Positions 8,368-16,888 of a DNA stretch of 64,000 bases are shown one piece after another (within the stretch, counting starts at the first letter, position 1; each line of letters begins with the position of its first letter). The DNA comes from Collinsella sp944321445 (GTDB taxonomy: Bacteria > Actinomycetota > Coriobacteriia > Coriobacteriales > Coriobacteriaceae). The DNA lies in the NCBI RefSeq assembly GCF_030371825.1, contig NZ_JAUDDM010000002.1; one strand, 5' to 3'. Under the pieces are notes generated by a model. It ran no database searches. It was not told the origin of the DNA and saw only the letters and a program-made list of their open reading frames with translations. A program made the position numbers and the translations under genes.

Positions 8368-9471
8368 TTATGCAACGTCCCTCAAGGAGCGCTGTCCCTC
8401 GTCCCCGCGCATCGAGACGGAAAAGAGCCCGAGGCCAAAAACGACCATCGCTGCGCTGATTGCGATTGCAGGCATGACGCCCGAGAACTCCAAGATTCCC
8501 GAAAGCTGAGCTACGAAATACGACGAGAAGTTCACCACAAGATGCGCGGCCATGCTGAATAGCAGGTTGCCGGACTTCCAGACGATCCACCCGCATACAA
8601 GACCCGCGACAAACGCGTAAAGCCCCTGGGCAACGTTGAGATGCAGAAGACCGAACAACGCCGCTTGGAGCACGTTGGCCGTCCAGAACCGAGCTGAGGG
8701 CACCGGCGGCAGATCCGGCATGGGCTCGCCGGTCCTTTTGCGCCAGCGCCGGTCACGCCAGCGTGCCGCCCATTGTGGGCATACGGCACGCAGGCAAAAC
8801 TCAAATACGACGCCGCGAACCGCGAGCTCCTCGGTCACCGGAGCGCCGATAGCCAAAGATACAACGGCAAACAAGGTGAACTCGTTCATAGCAGGCGTGT
8901 CCATGACCTCGGTGTATTCAGCTTGAACGTCAGGAAACAGCGGCAACAGGAACGTAAGGGCGTAGCTCGTGAGCATCTGAATGCCCAGGCCCAACACGAC
9001 GATCGCGACGAGTGCGAGGGCTATACGCCCGGTAGCGCGCTCCCTCGCATGCGTCGGCACGAACGCGACGGGCTTTAGGTGCAGCCACCACGGCAAAAAG
9101 ATGATAAACGAGCCCAGTTGCGATAGGAGCATCATCGGTACGGAGAGCTGTTCGATGAGCGCCTCGGCATCGGCGCCAGGGTTGTTTGCCAGCAGGAACA
9201 TGCCGACCACAACCCCCGCGACAGCCCCCACAACAAGCTGCGCCACCAAAACGACGCCGGCGGCACCGAAGGCAGCGGCAAGCCAGCGAACAGCGTTGCC
9301 CGCCGCAGAGGTCGGCGAATCTGAGGGTCGAGGCGGAAGCGGTTGCGCATCCTCCGACTTCAGCGTAGGACGGAAATGTTTGCCCGCCGCCGGCCGATTT
9401 ACCAAAAGCGCGTCAACGCCGTCCGCGGATTCGGAATTCTGGGCGAAATGGCTGCCCCGGGTTTCACTCAT
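8368..9471 (-). CDS. CPBP-family (CAAX-type) intramembrane metalloprotease
   Basis: A 367-residue membrane protein with about eight hydrophobic segments after a soluble N-terminus of some 60 residues. It carries the Abi/CPBP motifs: EELAVRGVVFEF (EExxxR), a histidine in LFGLLHLNVAQG, and a third motif in SMAAHLVVNF. Such proteases are glutamate/histidine enzymes in the membrane, involved variously in peptide maturation, bacteriocin immunity or sigma-factor control; the target here is unknown. The ATG at 9471 has GAGGTG seven bases upstream. An insertion between EExxxR and the HLN motif (about 40 residues, Arg- and Pro-rich) is longer than usual. Confidence 0.88.
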   Translation of the reverse strand: MSETRGSHFAQNSESADGVDALLVNRPAAGKHFRPTLKSEDAQPLPPRPSDSPTSAAGNAVRWLAAAFGAAGVVLVAQLVVGAVAGVVVGMFLLANNPGADAEALIEQLSVPMMLLSQLGSFIIFLPWWLHLKPVAFVPTHARERATGRIALALVAIVVLGLGIQMLTSYALTFLLPLFPDVQAEYTEVMDTPAMNEFTLFAVVSLAIGAPVTEELAVRGVVFEFCLRAVCPQWAARWRDRRWRKRTGEPMPDLPPVPSARFWTANVLQAALFGLLHLNVAQGLYAFVAGLVCGWIVWKSGNLLFSMAAHLVVNFSSYFVAQLSGILEFSGVMPAIAISAAMVVFGLGLFSVSMRGDEGQRSLRDVA

Positions 9472-9574
9472 GGTAATCACCTCAGGTGGAGTATCACCCG
9501 TAACGCATCGTTTGATACCGCCCGTGTCCATATTCTTGCGATCTGCCCCGTGCTAACACGCGCAGCAGCAACGC

Positions 9575-9613
9575 AAGAGGGGCGCTGCAACACGTAGCTG
9601 CAGCGCCCCTCTT
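9575..9613 (-). terminator. Terminator of the DEAD-box helicase gene
   Basis: AAGAGGGGCGCTGCA and TGCAGCGCCCCTCTT form a perfect 15-bp stem with a 9-nt loop, starting 14 bases after the helicase stop. The following T tract is interrupted (TTGCGTT). Confidence 0.8.
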
Positions 9614-9626
9614 GGTGCGTATACGT

Positions 9627-11546
9627 TTAGCGATGACCCCCGCAATCGCCCGGACGGCGTCCGGAGCGGCTGCGGTTTTGCTGTCCGTAGCTGCCGCGAT
9701 TATCGCGACCGCCACTGCGACCGCCGCGCGATCCGCTGCGACGTCCGCGTGGCTCGGCGGCATCGTCGTAGTTGCGCCAGCTGTCGCGCGCGGGACGCTC
9801 GGCAGCAGCGCGCTCCGTCTGGTCGCGACGGCCCTTGCGCGCAGCCTTGCCCTTTGCGGAACGCCCGCGCGAGCGCGCGGCCTCATTATTCTCGCGCTCC
9901 TCGGCGTCGCGGCGCTTCTTCTCGACACGAGCCACCGCATCCTCGCCAAAGCGCGCGGCGCGGCGCTCCGCACGATTGGGACGGCGCTGCTCCGGAGCCG
10001 TCATGCGACTCGCAGCTTCCTCCTCGCGCACACGCACCTTGCCGGGACGCTTGCGCGAGGACGGATGCGACGAGCCCTCCTCCGTCGCCTGCGCAGCATT
10101 GCGCGCAGCGTCGCGAGCAGCGCGGCGCTCGATGTCGCGCTGGCGCGGCGCACGCTGTTTGGGCTCGCGGACGCGCTCCCTGCGCTTGTCCGTCGCCTTC
10201 TTTGCCTGACGGCGGCGCTTCTTCTCCTTCTTGCCCGCCGGACGCGCCGCGGGCACGCGGTTGGGGCTCACGCGCGGATAGTCATCGCCGACGTCGATGC
10301 CCTCGGCGTCGTACAGGTCCGCTGTCTTGGCCATAAGGGCCTCGATGTCGTAGAACTCGGCCACGTCATCCTTCGTCACGAACGTGAGCGACCAGCCCTC
10401 CTCGCCGGCGCGGCCCGTGCGACCGATGCGGTGAATGTAGTCGGTGGGCTCTTCGGGGACGTCGAAGTTCACGACATAGCGCACATCGGTGATATCGATG
10501 CCGCGCGCGAGCACATCGGTTGCCACGAGCACCTGCACTTTGCCCTCGCGAAAATCGCGCAGGGCGCGCTCACGCTGGGCCTGGCTGCGATCGCCATGGA
10601 TGGCGCCACAGGTGATGCCCGCGCGCTCAAGGCGACGAGCACACGTGTCGGCGCGGCGCTTGGTGCGCACGAACACGATGACGCGCTCGGGGCCCTCGTT
10701 CTTGAGCACTGCCGTCAGCGCTCCGTTTTTGGCATCGCGCGAAACGGGCAGGACATACTGGTCGACGGTCTCGGCGGTCGAGGTCACCGGGGCGATCTCG
10801 ACGCGCGCCGGATCGTTCACCAAATCGGTGATGGCGCCCACGCGGGCCTCGTCGAGTGTCGCAGAAAACAGCAGGGTCTGGCGCTGCTCGCGACAAGCGC
10901 CCACAATCTGGCGCACCTGGGGCAAAAAGCCCATGTCAAGCATGCGATCGGCCTCGTCGAGCACGAGCACAGACACCTCGTCGAGGTTCGCCGCGCCCTG
11001 CTCCATGAGGTCCACCAAGCGGCCCGGTGTGGCAACGAGAATATCGCAACCGCGCGCGAGCGCCTGCTTTTGCGGCACGTAACCCACGCCGCCCACCACG
11101 GTGACGGCGATGTGCCCCGTGCGCGCTGCGATCGCGCGGCACACGGTCTCGATCTGCTGGGCGAGCTCTCGCGTGGGAGTGATCACGAGCATCGACGGGC
11201 CACGGCCCTTCGCGGCATTGCGGCGACGATGCCCGCGCGCACCCTTCTTGGCGGGCGGGACCACATGCGGAAGGCGGTCCATCGTGGGGAGCAGGAAGGC
11301 CGCAGTCTTGCCCGTACCCGTCTGGGCAGCGGCAAGCAGGTCGCGACCGGCGAGCACCTCGGGAATAGATGCCGCCTGCACGGGCGTGGGCGCCTCGTAG
11401 CCCATGTCAGCCACGGCCGCAAGAACCGTCTCGGATAGGCCAAGGTCGGAAAAGCGCGGGGCTTCAACAGACGTTACGGTCTCAAGCGTCTCGTCGGCTG
11501 CCTGATTTTCGGCTGCCGTAAGCGCGTCATGTTCAGTTGTACGCAT
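9627..11546 (-). CDS. DEAD-box ATP-dependent RNA helicase with basic tail
   Basis: A 639-residue helicase. The Q motif region is PTPVQAASIP, motif I AQTGTGKTAAF, motif II DEAD, motif III SAT, and motif VI HRIGRTGRAG; the helicase core fills about residues 30-400. The remaining about 240 residues are Arg/Lys/Ala-rich and end in RGG-like repeats, as in cold-shock type helicases (RhlE/CshA group) acting in ribosome assembly and mRNA decay. The ATG at 11546 has GGAG nine bases upstream. It is divergent from copA; the 553-base gap between them holds a long inverted repeat (11801-11941). A specific name (rhlE, cshA, deaD) is not safe. Confidence 0.93.
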   Translation of the reverse strand: MRTTEHDALTAAENQAADETLETVTSVEAPRFSDLGLSETVLAAVADMGYEAPTPVQAASIPEVLAGRDLLAAAQTGTGKTAAFLLPTMDRLPHVVPPAKKGARGHRRRNAAKGRGPSMLVITPTRELAQQIETVCRAIAARTGHIAVTVVGGVGYVPQKQALARGCDILVATPGRLVDLMEQGAANLDEVSVLVLDEADRMLDMGFLPQVRQIVGACREQRQTLLFSATLDEARVGAITDLVNDPARVEIAPVTSTAETVDQYVLPVSRDAKNGALTAVLKNEGPERVIVFVRTKRRADTCARRLERAGITCGAIHGDRSQAQRERALRDFREGKVQVLVATDVLARGIDITDVRYVVNFDVPEEPTDYIHRIGRTGRAGEEGWSLTFVTKDDVAEFYDIEALMAKTADLYDAEGIDVGDDYPRVSPNRVPAARPAGKKEKKRRRQAKKATDKRRERVREPKQRAPRQRDIERRAARDAARNAAQATEEGSSHPSSRKRPGKVRVREEEAASRMTAPEQRRPNRAERRAARFGEDAVARVEKKRRDAEERENNEAARSRGRSAKGKAARKGRRDQTERAAAERPARDSWRNYDDAAEPRGRRSGSRGGRSGGRDNRGSYGQQNRSRSGRRPGDCGGHR

Positions 11547-11800
11547 AGCGTGATGCTCCGTTCCTGAACGGCACAAAGGGACGACGCTCACGGCGCCGAT
11601 CTTGGCCGAACTTGCATATCTACGTGTCACGGCGGTTCGCGCTCGGGACAACATGCCAGCCGATTGCGCGATGGAGCAGGATCCGCCGCACGAAAGTATA
11701 CGGACTCACCCGACCTGCCTTGTGGGAAAGACGTGGACACATCCGAACACCACGAACGCGGGCGCACTGGCAAGTCTGTGCCCGTCTCACCTACCAACGA

Positions 11801-11941
11801 TTGCAAAAAGTCGAGACTTTGGGCGGATTTTTCGACCCGTACTCGCATCGACGCCGTTTCTGCCTGCGAAAACTCGAGGTCAAACATGTGCTTGTCTGGA
11901 CCCGGGGCAAAAAATCCGCCCAAAGTCCCGACTTTTTGCAA
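11801..11941. repeat. Long inverted-repeat element, family A copy 1
   Basis: The 39-nt arms 11801-11839 and 11903-11941 match at about 35 positions. They contain the core GACTTTGGGCGGATTTTT. The loop of about 63 nt contains a segment similar to the element at 24875-25013 (GCC, TTTCTGCC, GCG, AAAC, CGAGGTCA in the same order). It lies between the divergent helicase and copA genes, so it is not at the end of either transcript. The rest of the gap 11547-11800 shows no gene. Confidence 0.85.
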
Positions 11942-12011
11942 TGCATTCCCATCAAGACAAGCGAAGGAGCGCCTTCGACGGATGGCGTCCGCGATTTCCT
12001 ATTCTTTCTAG

Positions 12012-12066
12012 ACACCCCTAGGGGGTGTAGGTGTATGATACAGACAGCAATACCCCCAGGGGGTAT
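12012..12066 (+). promoter_or_regulatory. Two CsoR-type copper operators at the copA promoter
   Basis: ACACCCCTAGGGGGTGT (12012-12028) and ATACCCCCAGGGGGTAT (12050-12066) have the C-run/G-run palindrome known for CsoR operators. A likely -10 box TATGAT (12034-12039) lies between them, so bound repressor would cover the promoter from both sides. The second box ends 33 bases before the copA start. CsoR encoded at the end of this operon is the obvious ligand; Cu(I) binding would release it. Confidence 0.85.
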
Positions 12067-12099
12067 CCCCCATGGGAACCCTATTGGAAAGGAGCCGCT

Positions 12100-14433
12100 A
12101 TGGCTCATGAAAAGTTCGATGTGGGCGGCATGACCTGCGCCGCGTGCCAAGCGCACGTGGACAAGGCGGTCTGCAGCCTCACCGGCGTGACCGACGTCTC
12201 AGTCAACCTGCTTTCCGGGTCGATGACTGTGGACTACGACGAATCGCAGCTCACGCCCGATGACATCTGCGCCGCCGTCGACCGCGCGGGCTATTCCGCC
12301 TCCCCCGTCGCGGCTGCGGGAGCACCCGGCACCTCCGCAGCCGCCGGCCCGGGAGCCGCTCACCACGAGAGCCCTACCAAGAAGCTCGAGGCCACAGCCG
12401 CCGCCATGAAGACGCGCCTCACCGTCTCGATCATCTTCCTCATCCCCCTGTTCTACATCGGCATGGGGCATATGCTGGGCTGGCCGTTGCCCGCCGTGTT
12501 CACCGACCACGTCCATTCGATGACGCTCGCGCTCACCATGTTCATGCTGCTGCTGCCCATCCTGTACATGAACCGCGCGTACTTCATCAACGGCTTCAAA
12601 TCGCTTGCCCACCGCGCGCCCACCATGGACGCCCTCATCGCCATCGGCGCCGCGGCGAGCGTGGCATGGTCGGTTTACGCCATGTTCATCATGGCCGACC
12701 AGCTGGCCTACGGCGATGTGCACGGCGCCGCCGCGACGGCCATGGATAACCTGTATCTCGAGAGCGCAGGCACCATCCTCACGCTGGTGACCGTGGGCAA
12801 GTACCTGGAAACGCGCTCCAAGTCCAAGACGGGCTCGGCCATCGAGGCACTCATCGACCTCGCCCCCAAGACCGCCTGCGTAGTCGAAGCGGACGGCACC
12901 GAGCACACGGTCGACGTCGATGCCATCCAGGTCGGTCAAACCGTGCGCGTGCGCCCCGGAGAGTCGGTGCCGGTGGACGGCATCGTGCTCGAGGGCGCCT
13001 CTGCCATTGATGAAGCGGCGCTCACCGGCGAGTCCATACCCGTGGAGAAGAACCCCGGCGACACCGTGCACGCCGCGACCATCAATCGTACCGGTTCCTT
13101 CACGTTCCGCGCCACCCGCGTGGGCGCCGACACGAGTCTCGCCAAGATCATCCAACTTGTGGAGGATGCCAACGCGACCAAGGCACCCATCGCGCGACTT
13201 GCCGACAAGGTGGCAGGCGTGTTCGTACCCGCCGTGCTCGTCATCGCGCTCATAACGTTCATCATTTGGATGGCGCTCACCGGAGACGTCAACGAGGCGC
13301 TGACCGCCGGCGTGGCCGTCGTGGTCATCAGCTGCCCGTGCGCCCTCGGTCTGGCAACGCCCGTGGCCATCATGGTGGGAACCGGCAAGGGCGCCGAAAT
13401 GGGCGTGCTGTTCAAGAGCGCCGAAGCGCTGGAGACCCTGCACAACGTGGATACCGTCGTGCTCGACAAGACCGGCACCGTGACACAGGGCCGCCCCGCC
13501 GTGACCGACATCCTGCCCGCCGTACGTGCCGACGGCTCCGCAATGAGCGAAAAGCAGCTACTGAAGCTTGCCTGTGCGCTCGAGAAGCAAAGCGAGCACC
13601 CACTCGCCGAGGCCATCATGGCAAAAGCCGAGGAGCGTGGCATCGTGGCGCGCCCCGTGGATGACTTCGCTGCCGTTCCCGGCCGCGGCGTGACCGCACA
13701 CGAGGGGCACAATCCCGTCGCCGCCGGCAACGCCCAACTCATGGCGGAGCTCGGTATCGAGGTTGACCGCACGCAGCTCGAGAGCTTCGCGCGCGCGGGC
13801 AAGACACCGCTGTTCTTTGCCAAAAACGGCGAACTCGTGGGCACAATCGCCGTCGCCGACGAGGTCAAGCCCACGAGCCGTGCGGCCATCGAAGCGCTTG
13901 GGCGCTTGGGCGTGCACGCCGTCATGCTCACCGGCGATAATCGCCTGACCGCCCAGGCGATTGCACGGACTGTTGGCCTCGCCGATGATGCCGTAATCGC
14001 CGACGTGATGCCCGCCGACAAGGAACGTCACGTGCGCGAGCTGCAGGAGCGCGGAAACGTCGTCGCCATGGTGGGCGACGGCATCAACGACTCCCCCGCC
14101 TTGGCGCGCGCCGACGTGGGCCTCGCCATCGGCGCCGGCGCGGATGTGGCCAAGGAGGGAGCCGACGTGGTGCTCATGCACAGCGATCTGCTCGACGTGG
14201 CGCGCGCCATCGAGCTCTCGCGCGCGGTGATCCGCAACATCAAGCAGGATCTGTTTTGGGCGCTGTTCTACAACAGCTTGGGTATCCCGCTTGCCGCCGG
14301 TGTCCTCTACCCGGTGCTGGGCTGGCAGCTCTCGCCCATGTTCGGCGCCGCGGCCATGAGCCTCTCGAGCGTGTGCGTGGTGACCAATGCCCTACGTTTG
14401 CGCACCTTCCATCCCAAAATCGTGGGAGAATAA
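12100..14433 (+). CDS. copA: Copper-exporting P1B-type ATPase
   Basis: A 777-residue pump. One heavy-metal domain at the N-terminus carries GMTCAAC (C13, C16). Then come eight membrane segments, the actuator motif TGES, the metal-site CPC in VVISCPCALGLATP, the phosphorylation site DKTGT, the nucleotide-domain HP (SEHPLAEA) and GDGINDSPA. The last helices have NSLG and MSLSS, typical of Cu(I) pumps (P1B-1). It moves Cu(I) out of the cytoplasm. The ATG at 12100 has GGAG eight bases upstream. It is the first gene of copA-copZ-csoR, under two CsoR operators. Confidence 0.95.
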   Translation: MAHEKFDVGGMTCAACQAHVDKAVCSLTGVTDVSVNLLSGSMTVDYDESQLTPDDICAAVDRAGYSASPVAAAGAPGTSAAAGPGAAHHESPTKKLEATAAAMKTRLTVSIIFLIPLFYIGMGHMLGWPLPAVFTDHVHSMTLALTMFMLLLPILYMNRAYFINGFKSLAHRAPTMDALIAIGAAASVAWSVYAMFIMADQLAYGDVHGAAATAMDNLYLESAGTILTLVTVGKYLETRSKSKTGSAIEALIDLAPKTACVVEADGTEHTVDVDAIQVGQTVRVRPGESVPVDGIVLEGASAIDEAALTGESIPVEKNPGDTVHAATINRTGSFTFRATRVGADTSLAKIIQLVEDANATKAPIARLADKVAGVFVPAVLVIALITFIIWMALTGDVNEALTAGVAVVVISCPCALGLATPVAIMVGTGKGAEMGVLFKSAEALETLHNVDTVVLDKTGTVTQGRPAVTDILPAVRADGSAMSEKQLLKLACALEKQSEHPLAEAIMAKAEERGIVARPVDDFAAVPGRGVTAHEGHNPVAAGNAQLMAELGIEVDRTQLESFARAGKTPLFFAKNGELVGTIAVADEVKPTSRAAIEALGRLGVHAVMLTGDNRLTAQAIARTVGLADDAVIADVMPADKERHVRELQERGNVVAMVGDGINDSPALARADVGLAIGAGADVAKEGADVVLMHSDLLDVARAIELSRAVIRNIKQDLFWALFYNSLGIPLAAGVLYPVLGWQLSPMFGAAAMSLSSVCVVTNALRLRTFHPKIVGE

Positions 14434-14468
14434 AGCAAATCGGACACCTGGATCAACCGAGTCAACCA

Positions 14469-14569
14469 GGCCCTGCGAGATGCCCCAGATTGGGGCGAAA
14501 GAGGAGGGAGTACGCCTCGCGTGCGGCGACCGACCGAATGAGCCCCAAGGTGGGGCATCTCACAGGGCC
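14469..14569. repeat. Long inverted repeat inside the copper operon
   Basis: The 28-nt arms 14469-14496 and 14542-14569 match at 25 positions, with a 45-nt loop. Each arm also holds a smaller self-complementary part (GCCCC with GGGGC). It fills the copA-copZ gap and ends 20 bases before the copZ start. It may partly terminate or protect the mRNA, allowing copZ and csoR to be made at a different level from copA. Confidence 0.85.
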
Positions 14570-14588
14570 GTTCAGAAAGGAGAAGGTT

Positions 14589-14810
14589 ATGAAGTTTACG
14601 ATCAAGACTGAGGGTCTGCACTGCGGCCACTGCGATGCCGCCGTGGAAAGCGCACTGCTCAAGGTGGAGCACGTGACCGACGCCGATGCCGACCACGAGA
14701 CCAACGTCGTCATCGTCGAGTGCAGCGAGGTTGTGGCACCTGAGGACCTCATCGCTGCCGTCGAAGGCGCTGGCGAGGGCTTCAAGGTCGTCGACATCCA
14801 GGTGGCGTAA
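14589..14810 (+). CDS. copZ: CopZ-like copper chaperone
   Basis: A 73-residue single heavy-metal-associated domain with LHCGHC (C12, C15) as the Cu(I) site, followed by the usual alternating strand/helix pattern. It is expected to carry Cu(I) to the pump encoded upstream. It lacks the Met of the classic GMTCxxC motif (it has EGLHCGHC), so metal preference is slightly less certain. AGGAGAAGG lies just upstream of the ATG. The csoR gene starts five bases after its stop. Confidence 0.88.
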   Translation: MKFTIKTEGLHCGHCDAAVESALLKVEHVTDADADHETNVVIVECSEVVAPEDLIAAVEGAGEGFKVVDIQVA

Positions 14811-14814
14811 GCCC

Positions 14815-15087
14815 ATGATGGCCGACCACGCGCGCATCACGCGCCTGCTCAAAACTGCGCGCGGGCAGATTGACGGCATTTTGCGCATGGTGGAGGACGA
14901 TCGCTACTGCATCGACATTTCCACTCAGCTCATGGCAACCCAGTCGCTGCTCGCCCGTATCAATGCCGACGTGCTCAAAGCGCACGTGGAAGGCTGTGTG
15001 CGAACTGCGATGGAATCGGGCGATGAGCAGGAGAAGGAAGCAAAGCTCGCTGAAATCGAGACCGTCATAGAAAAGCTCGCGAAATAG
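14815..15087 (+). CDS. csoR: CsoR-family copper-sensing repressor
   Basis: A 90-residue all-helical DUF156 repressor. C32, H57 and C61 reproduce the spacing of the Cu(I) ligands of M. tuberculosis CsoR (C36, H61, C65), which separates it from nickel or formaldehyde relatives. GQIDGILRMVEDDRYC is the family signature. It is expected to bind the two palindromes before copA and let go when Cu(I) binds. The start can be 14815 or the next ATG at 14818. As last gene of the operon it gives autoregulation. Confidence 0.93.
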   Translation: MMADHARITRLLKTARGQIDGILRMVEDDRYCIDISTQLMATQSLLARINADVLKAHVEGCVRTAMESGDEQEKEAKLAEIETVIEKLAK

Positions 15088-15120
15088 CGCCTCGCGCAGA
15101 AGCGGCACCATAACCGTCCG

Positions 15121-15168
15121 TTGAGACCCGGGGTTCGGAAACGACAATCCCGACACCCTGGGCCTCAA
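15121..15168. terminator. Hairpin after the copper operon
   Basis: TTGAGACCCGGGGT and ACCCTGGGCCTCAA pair at 12 of 14 positions around a 20-nt loop, 34 bases after the csoR stop. No T run follows, so it may be a weak terminator or another member of the unexplained hairpin set. Confidence 0.5.
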
Positions 15169-15274
15169 CCTTCCACGAAACTTGTGCGCGTGTGACGCAA
15201 GTTGCTGACGTAGCCGCGAAAACGGGTAAACTAGTGCATGTTCGTTTGACTGCTATGAAACGAGGCTAGAGACA

Positions 15275-15721
15275 ATGCAGGATTTTATGAACGGTCGACG
15301 CGGTGTCGATGAACTGACCACCGCGCTCGGCGCCCTGAGCATGGTGCTCGCGCTCATCGGATCGATCTTCTCGCTCTCCCCCTTGGGCTGGATCGCCCTC
15401 ATCATCGTGGCGGTGGCCCTGTTCCGCGCCTTCTCCACCAACATCGCTGCCCGCGAGCGCGAGAACGACATGTTCCGCGACCTCACCGCCAAGCTTCCGT
15501 TTGGCCAGGGCGGCGCTTCGCACGCGTCCTCGAGCGCGCGCGGCGGCTCCAGCGACTTCGACCGCAAGAAGCGCACTGCTCAGAAGATGTGGGAGAACCG
15601 CAAGACCACGCTGTACTTCAAGTGCAAGAACTGCGGCCAGATTCTCTCCGTCCCCCGCGGCAAGGGTCGCATCCGCGTCACCTGCCCGCGCTGCGGCACC
15701 AAGGTCGAGAAGAAGTCCTAG
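15275..15721 (+). CDS. Membrane protein with C-terminal zinc ribbon
   Basis: A 148-residue protein of unknown function. Two hydrophobic segments (about residues 15-36 and 38-52) are followed by a Ser/Gly-rich linker and a C-terminal ribbon with two CxxC pairs (CKNCGQ and CPRCGT), probably binding zinc. No enzyme motif is seen. Small two-helix plus zinc-ribbon proteins of this kind are common in Actinomycetota and Firmicutes without assigned roles. It is a single gene between the copper operon and a strong terminator. Confidence 0.8.
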   Translation: MQDFMNGRRGVDELTTALGALSMVLALIGSIFSLSPLGWIALIIVAVALFRAFSTNIAARERENDMFRDLTAKLPFGQGGASHASSSARGGSSDFDRKKRTAQKMWENRKTTLYFKCKNCGQILSVPRGKGRIRVTCPRCGTKVEKKS

Positions 15722-15754
15722 TCAAACGGACTCTTCTTCCGCATATCCGCATGC

Positions 15755-15789
15755 AAAACCGCCCCAGGCACCCGCCCGGGGCGGTTTTT
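15755..15789 (+). terminator. Intrinsic terminator
   Basis: AACCGCCCC pairs with GGGGCGGTT, followed by TTTTTC, 33 bases after the zinc-ribbon gene. This is a classic Rho-independent terminator. Confidence 0.9.
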
Positions 15790-15862
15790 CTTACCGCTTC
15801 GCTCTCCTCGAAGAAATGGTTCACACCTTAGATCTCCTCTTTGCCCAATCTTCGCCTCGATA

Positions 15863-15957
15863 TTGCTAACCCCCTAGAGACTATGGTCTATCCCACATCC
15901 AAAACCTTCGCTCGTTCTTCAGATGTGGGAAAGAACAAAGTCTGCAGGGGGTTGCAA
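15863..15957. repeat. Long inverted repeat between convergent genes
   Basis: The 36-37-nt arms 15863-15899 and 15922-15957 pair at about 30 positions with one bulge, around a 22-nt loop. The outer ends read TTGCTAACCCCCT and AGGGGGTTGCAA. It lies 50 bases before the end of the convergent PHP gene and after the terminator of the zinc-ribbon gene, so a second terminator is not obviously needed. Confidence 0.8.
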
Positions 15958-16009
15958 GTTTTTGCTGATATACAGCCAGCGCGGGCGCAGCAGGGATTAC
16001 GAATCGCCG

Positions 16010-16849
16010 CTACGCGATGGGCATGGCCTCCCAAGAGCCATCGGCGCGCGGAACCTCCACCGTGCGGTAGCCGATGCGCGCGGCATGGTCGTAGGCCGCT
16101 GCGATACCGTCGCAGATATCGCCCGGCACATGGCCGTCGGAACCCACAGTGATGGGCACGCCCGCACGGAAGAAGCGCTCGAGCAGGCCCTGTGCAGGGT
16201 AGTAATCGCCCACGCCCTTGCGCCACCCGGCAGTCGAGAGCTCCACGCGCTTGCCCGTATCGTGCGCGCACGCCACCATCTGATCCCACAGCGGCGCCAG
16301 GTCAATTGTGGGAGCGAACCCCTCGTTAGCAAAGCGCATGGCGAGATCGGGATGGGCCATGGTGTCGAACAGCGGACATTCGCAGGCGCGGCACCATGTG
16401 TCGCTGTAGCGGCGCCACACCTCATCGGGGCCGAGTTCCTCCCAGATGCTAAGATTCGAGGAGTCATCGATCCACGCGCCGTCATCCTGCGCACCCAGCC
16501 AGTGAACCGAACCCAAACGGACCTGCGCGCCGGCACTCCAGCGCGCGATGTTCTCTTCACATCCCTCGTACCAGTCGCATTCAAAGCCGTAGATGCACTC
16601 GAGGTCGGGATGCGTGTCGCGCGCGGCCTCCCATGCGGCGCGGTGCGCAACGAGCTCGCTCTCAATCACCTGCACCTCGCCATCGGGGTCCATAATGCGC
16701 GGCAAGGTGAGATGGTCGGTCGCGACAAGCACGCGGCACCCCGCGGCCAACGCGGCATCGGCATTCTGCTCGAACGTACCGACGCCATCGGAAAACAGGG
16801 TGTGCGTATGGGTGTCCACGATGGAGCGCGGAGGAAGCGATGCGGTCAT
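16010..16849 (-). CDS. PHP-domain phosphoesterase, histidinol-phosphatase-like
   Basis: A 279-residue PHP enzyme. Metal-site motifs appear in order: DTHTHTLFSDG (about 12-22), TDHL (about 45-48), GFECDW, SVHWLG, MAHPDL, and near the end GSDGH. STAGWRKGVGDYYP resembles HisJ histidinol-phosphatases. PHP proteins use three metal ions to cut phosphate esters. No other histidine genes are near. It is the last gene of the operon that begins with the ABC transporter, so it may process an imported phosphate ester; that is inference. Confidence 0.82.
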   Translation of the reverse strand: MTASLPPRSIVDTHTHTLFSDGVGTFEQNADAALAAGCRVLVATDHLTLPRIMDPDGEVQVIESELVAHRAAWEAARDTHPDLECIYGFECDWYEGCEENIARWSAGAQVRLGSVHWLGAQDDGAWIDDSSNLSIWEELGPDEVWRRYSDTWCRACECPLFDTMAHPDLAMRFANEGFAPTIDLAPLWDQMVACAHDTGKRVELSTAGWRKGVGDYYPAQGLLERFFRAGVPITVGSDGHVPGDICDGIAAAYDHAARIGYRTVEVPRADGSWEAMPIA

Positions 16850-16888
16850 GGCAATTCCTTTCGGGCCTTGCGGTACAACAAGACAGAC

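Noticed and set aside
9612..11438. 608-codon plus-strand frame opposite the helicase
   Set aside because: It is antisense to a clear DEAD-box gene; the Arg/Ala/His-rich composition reflects high-GC complementary codons. The same applies to the long frames at 34913-36943 and 39326-41248.
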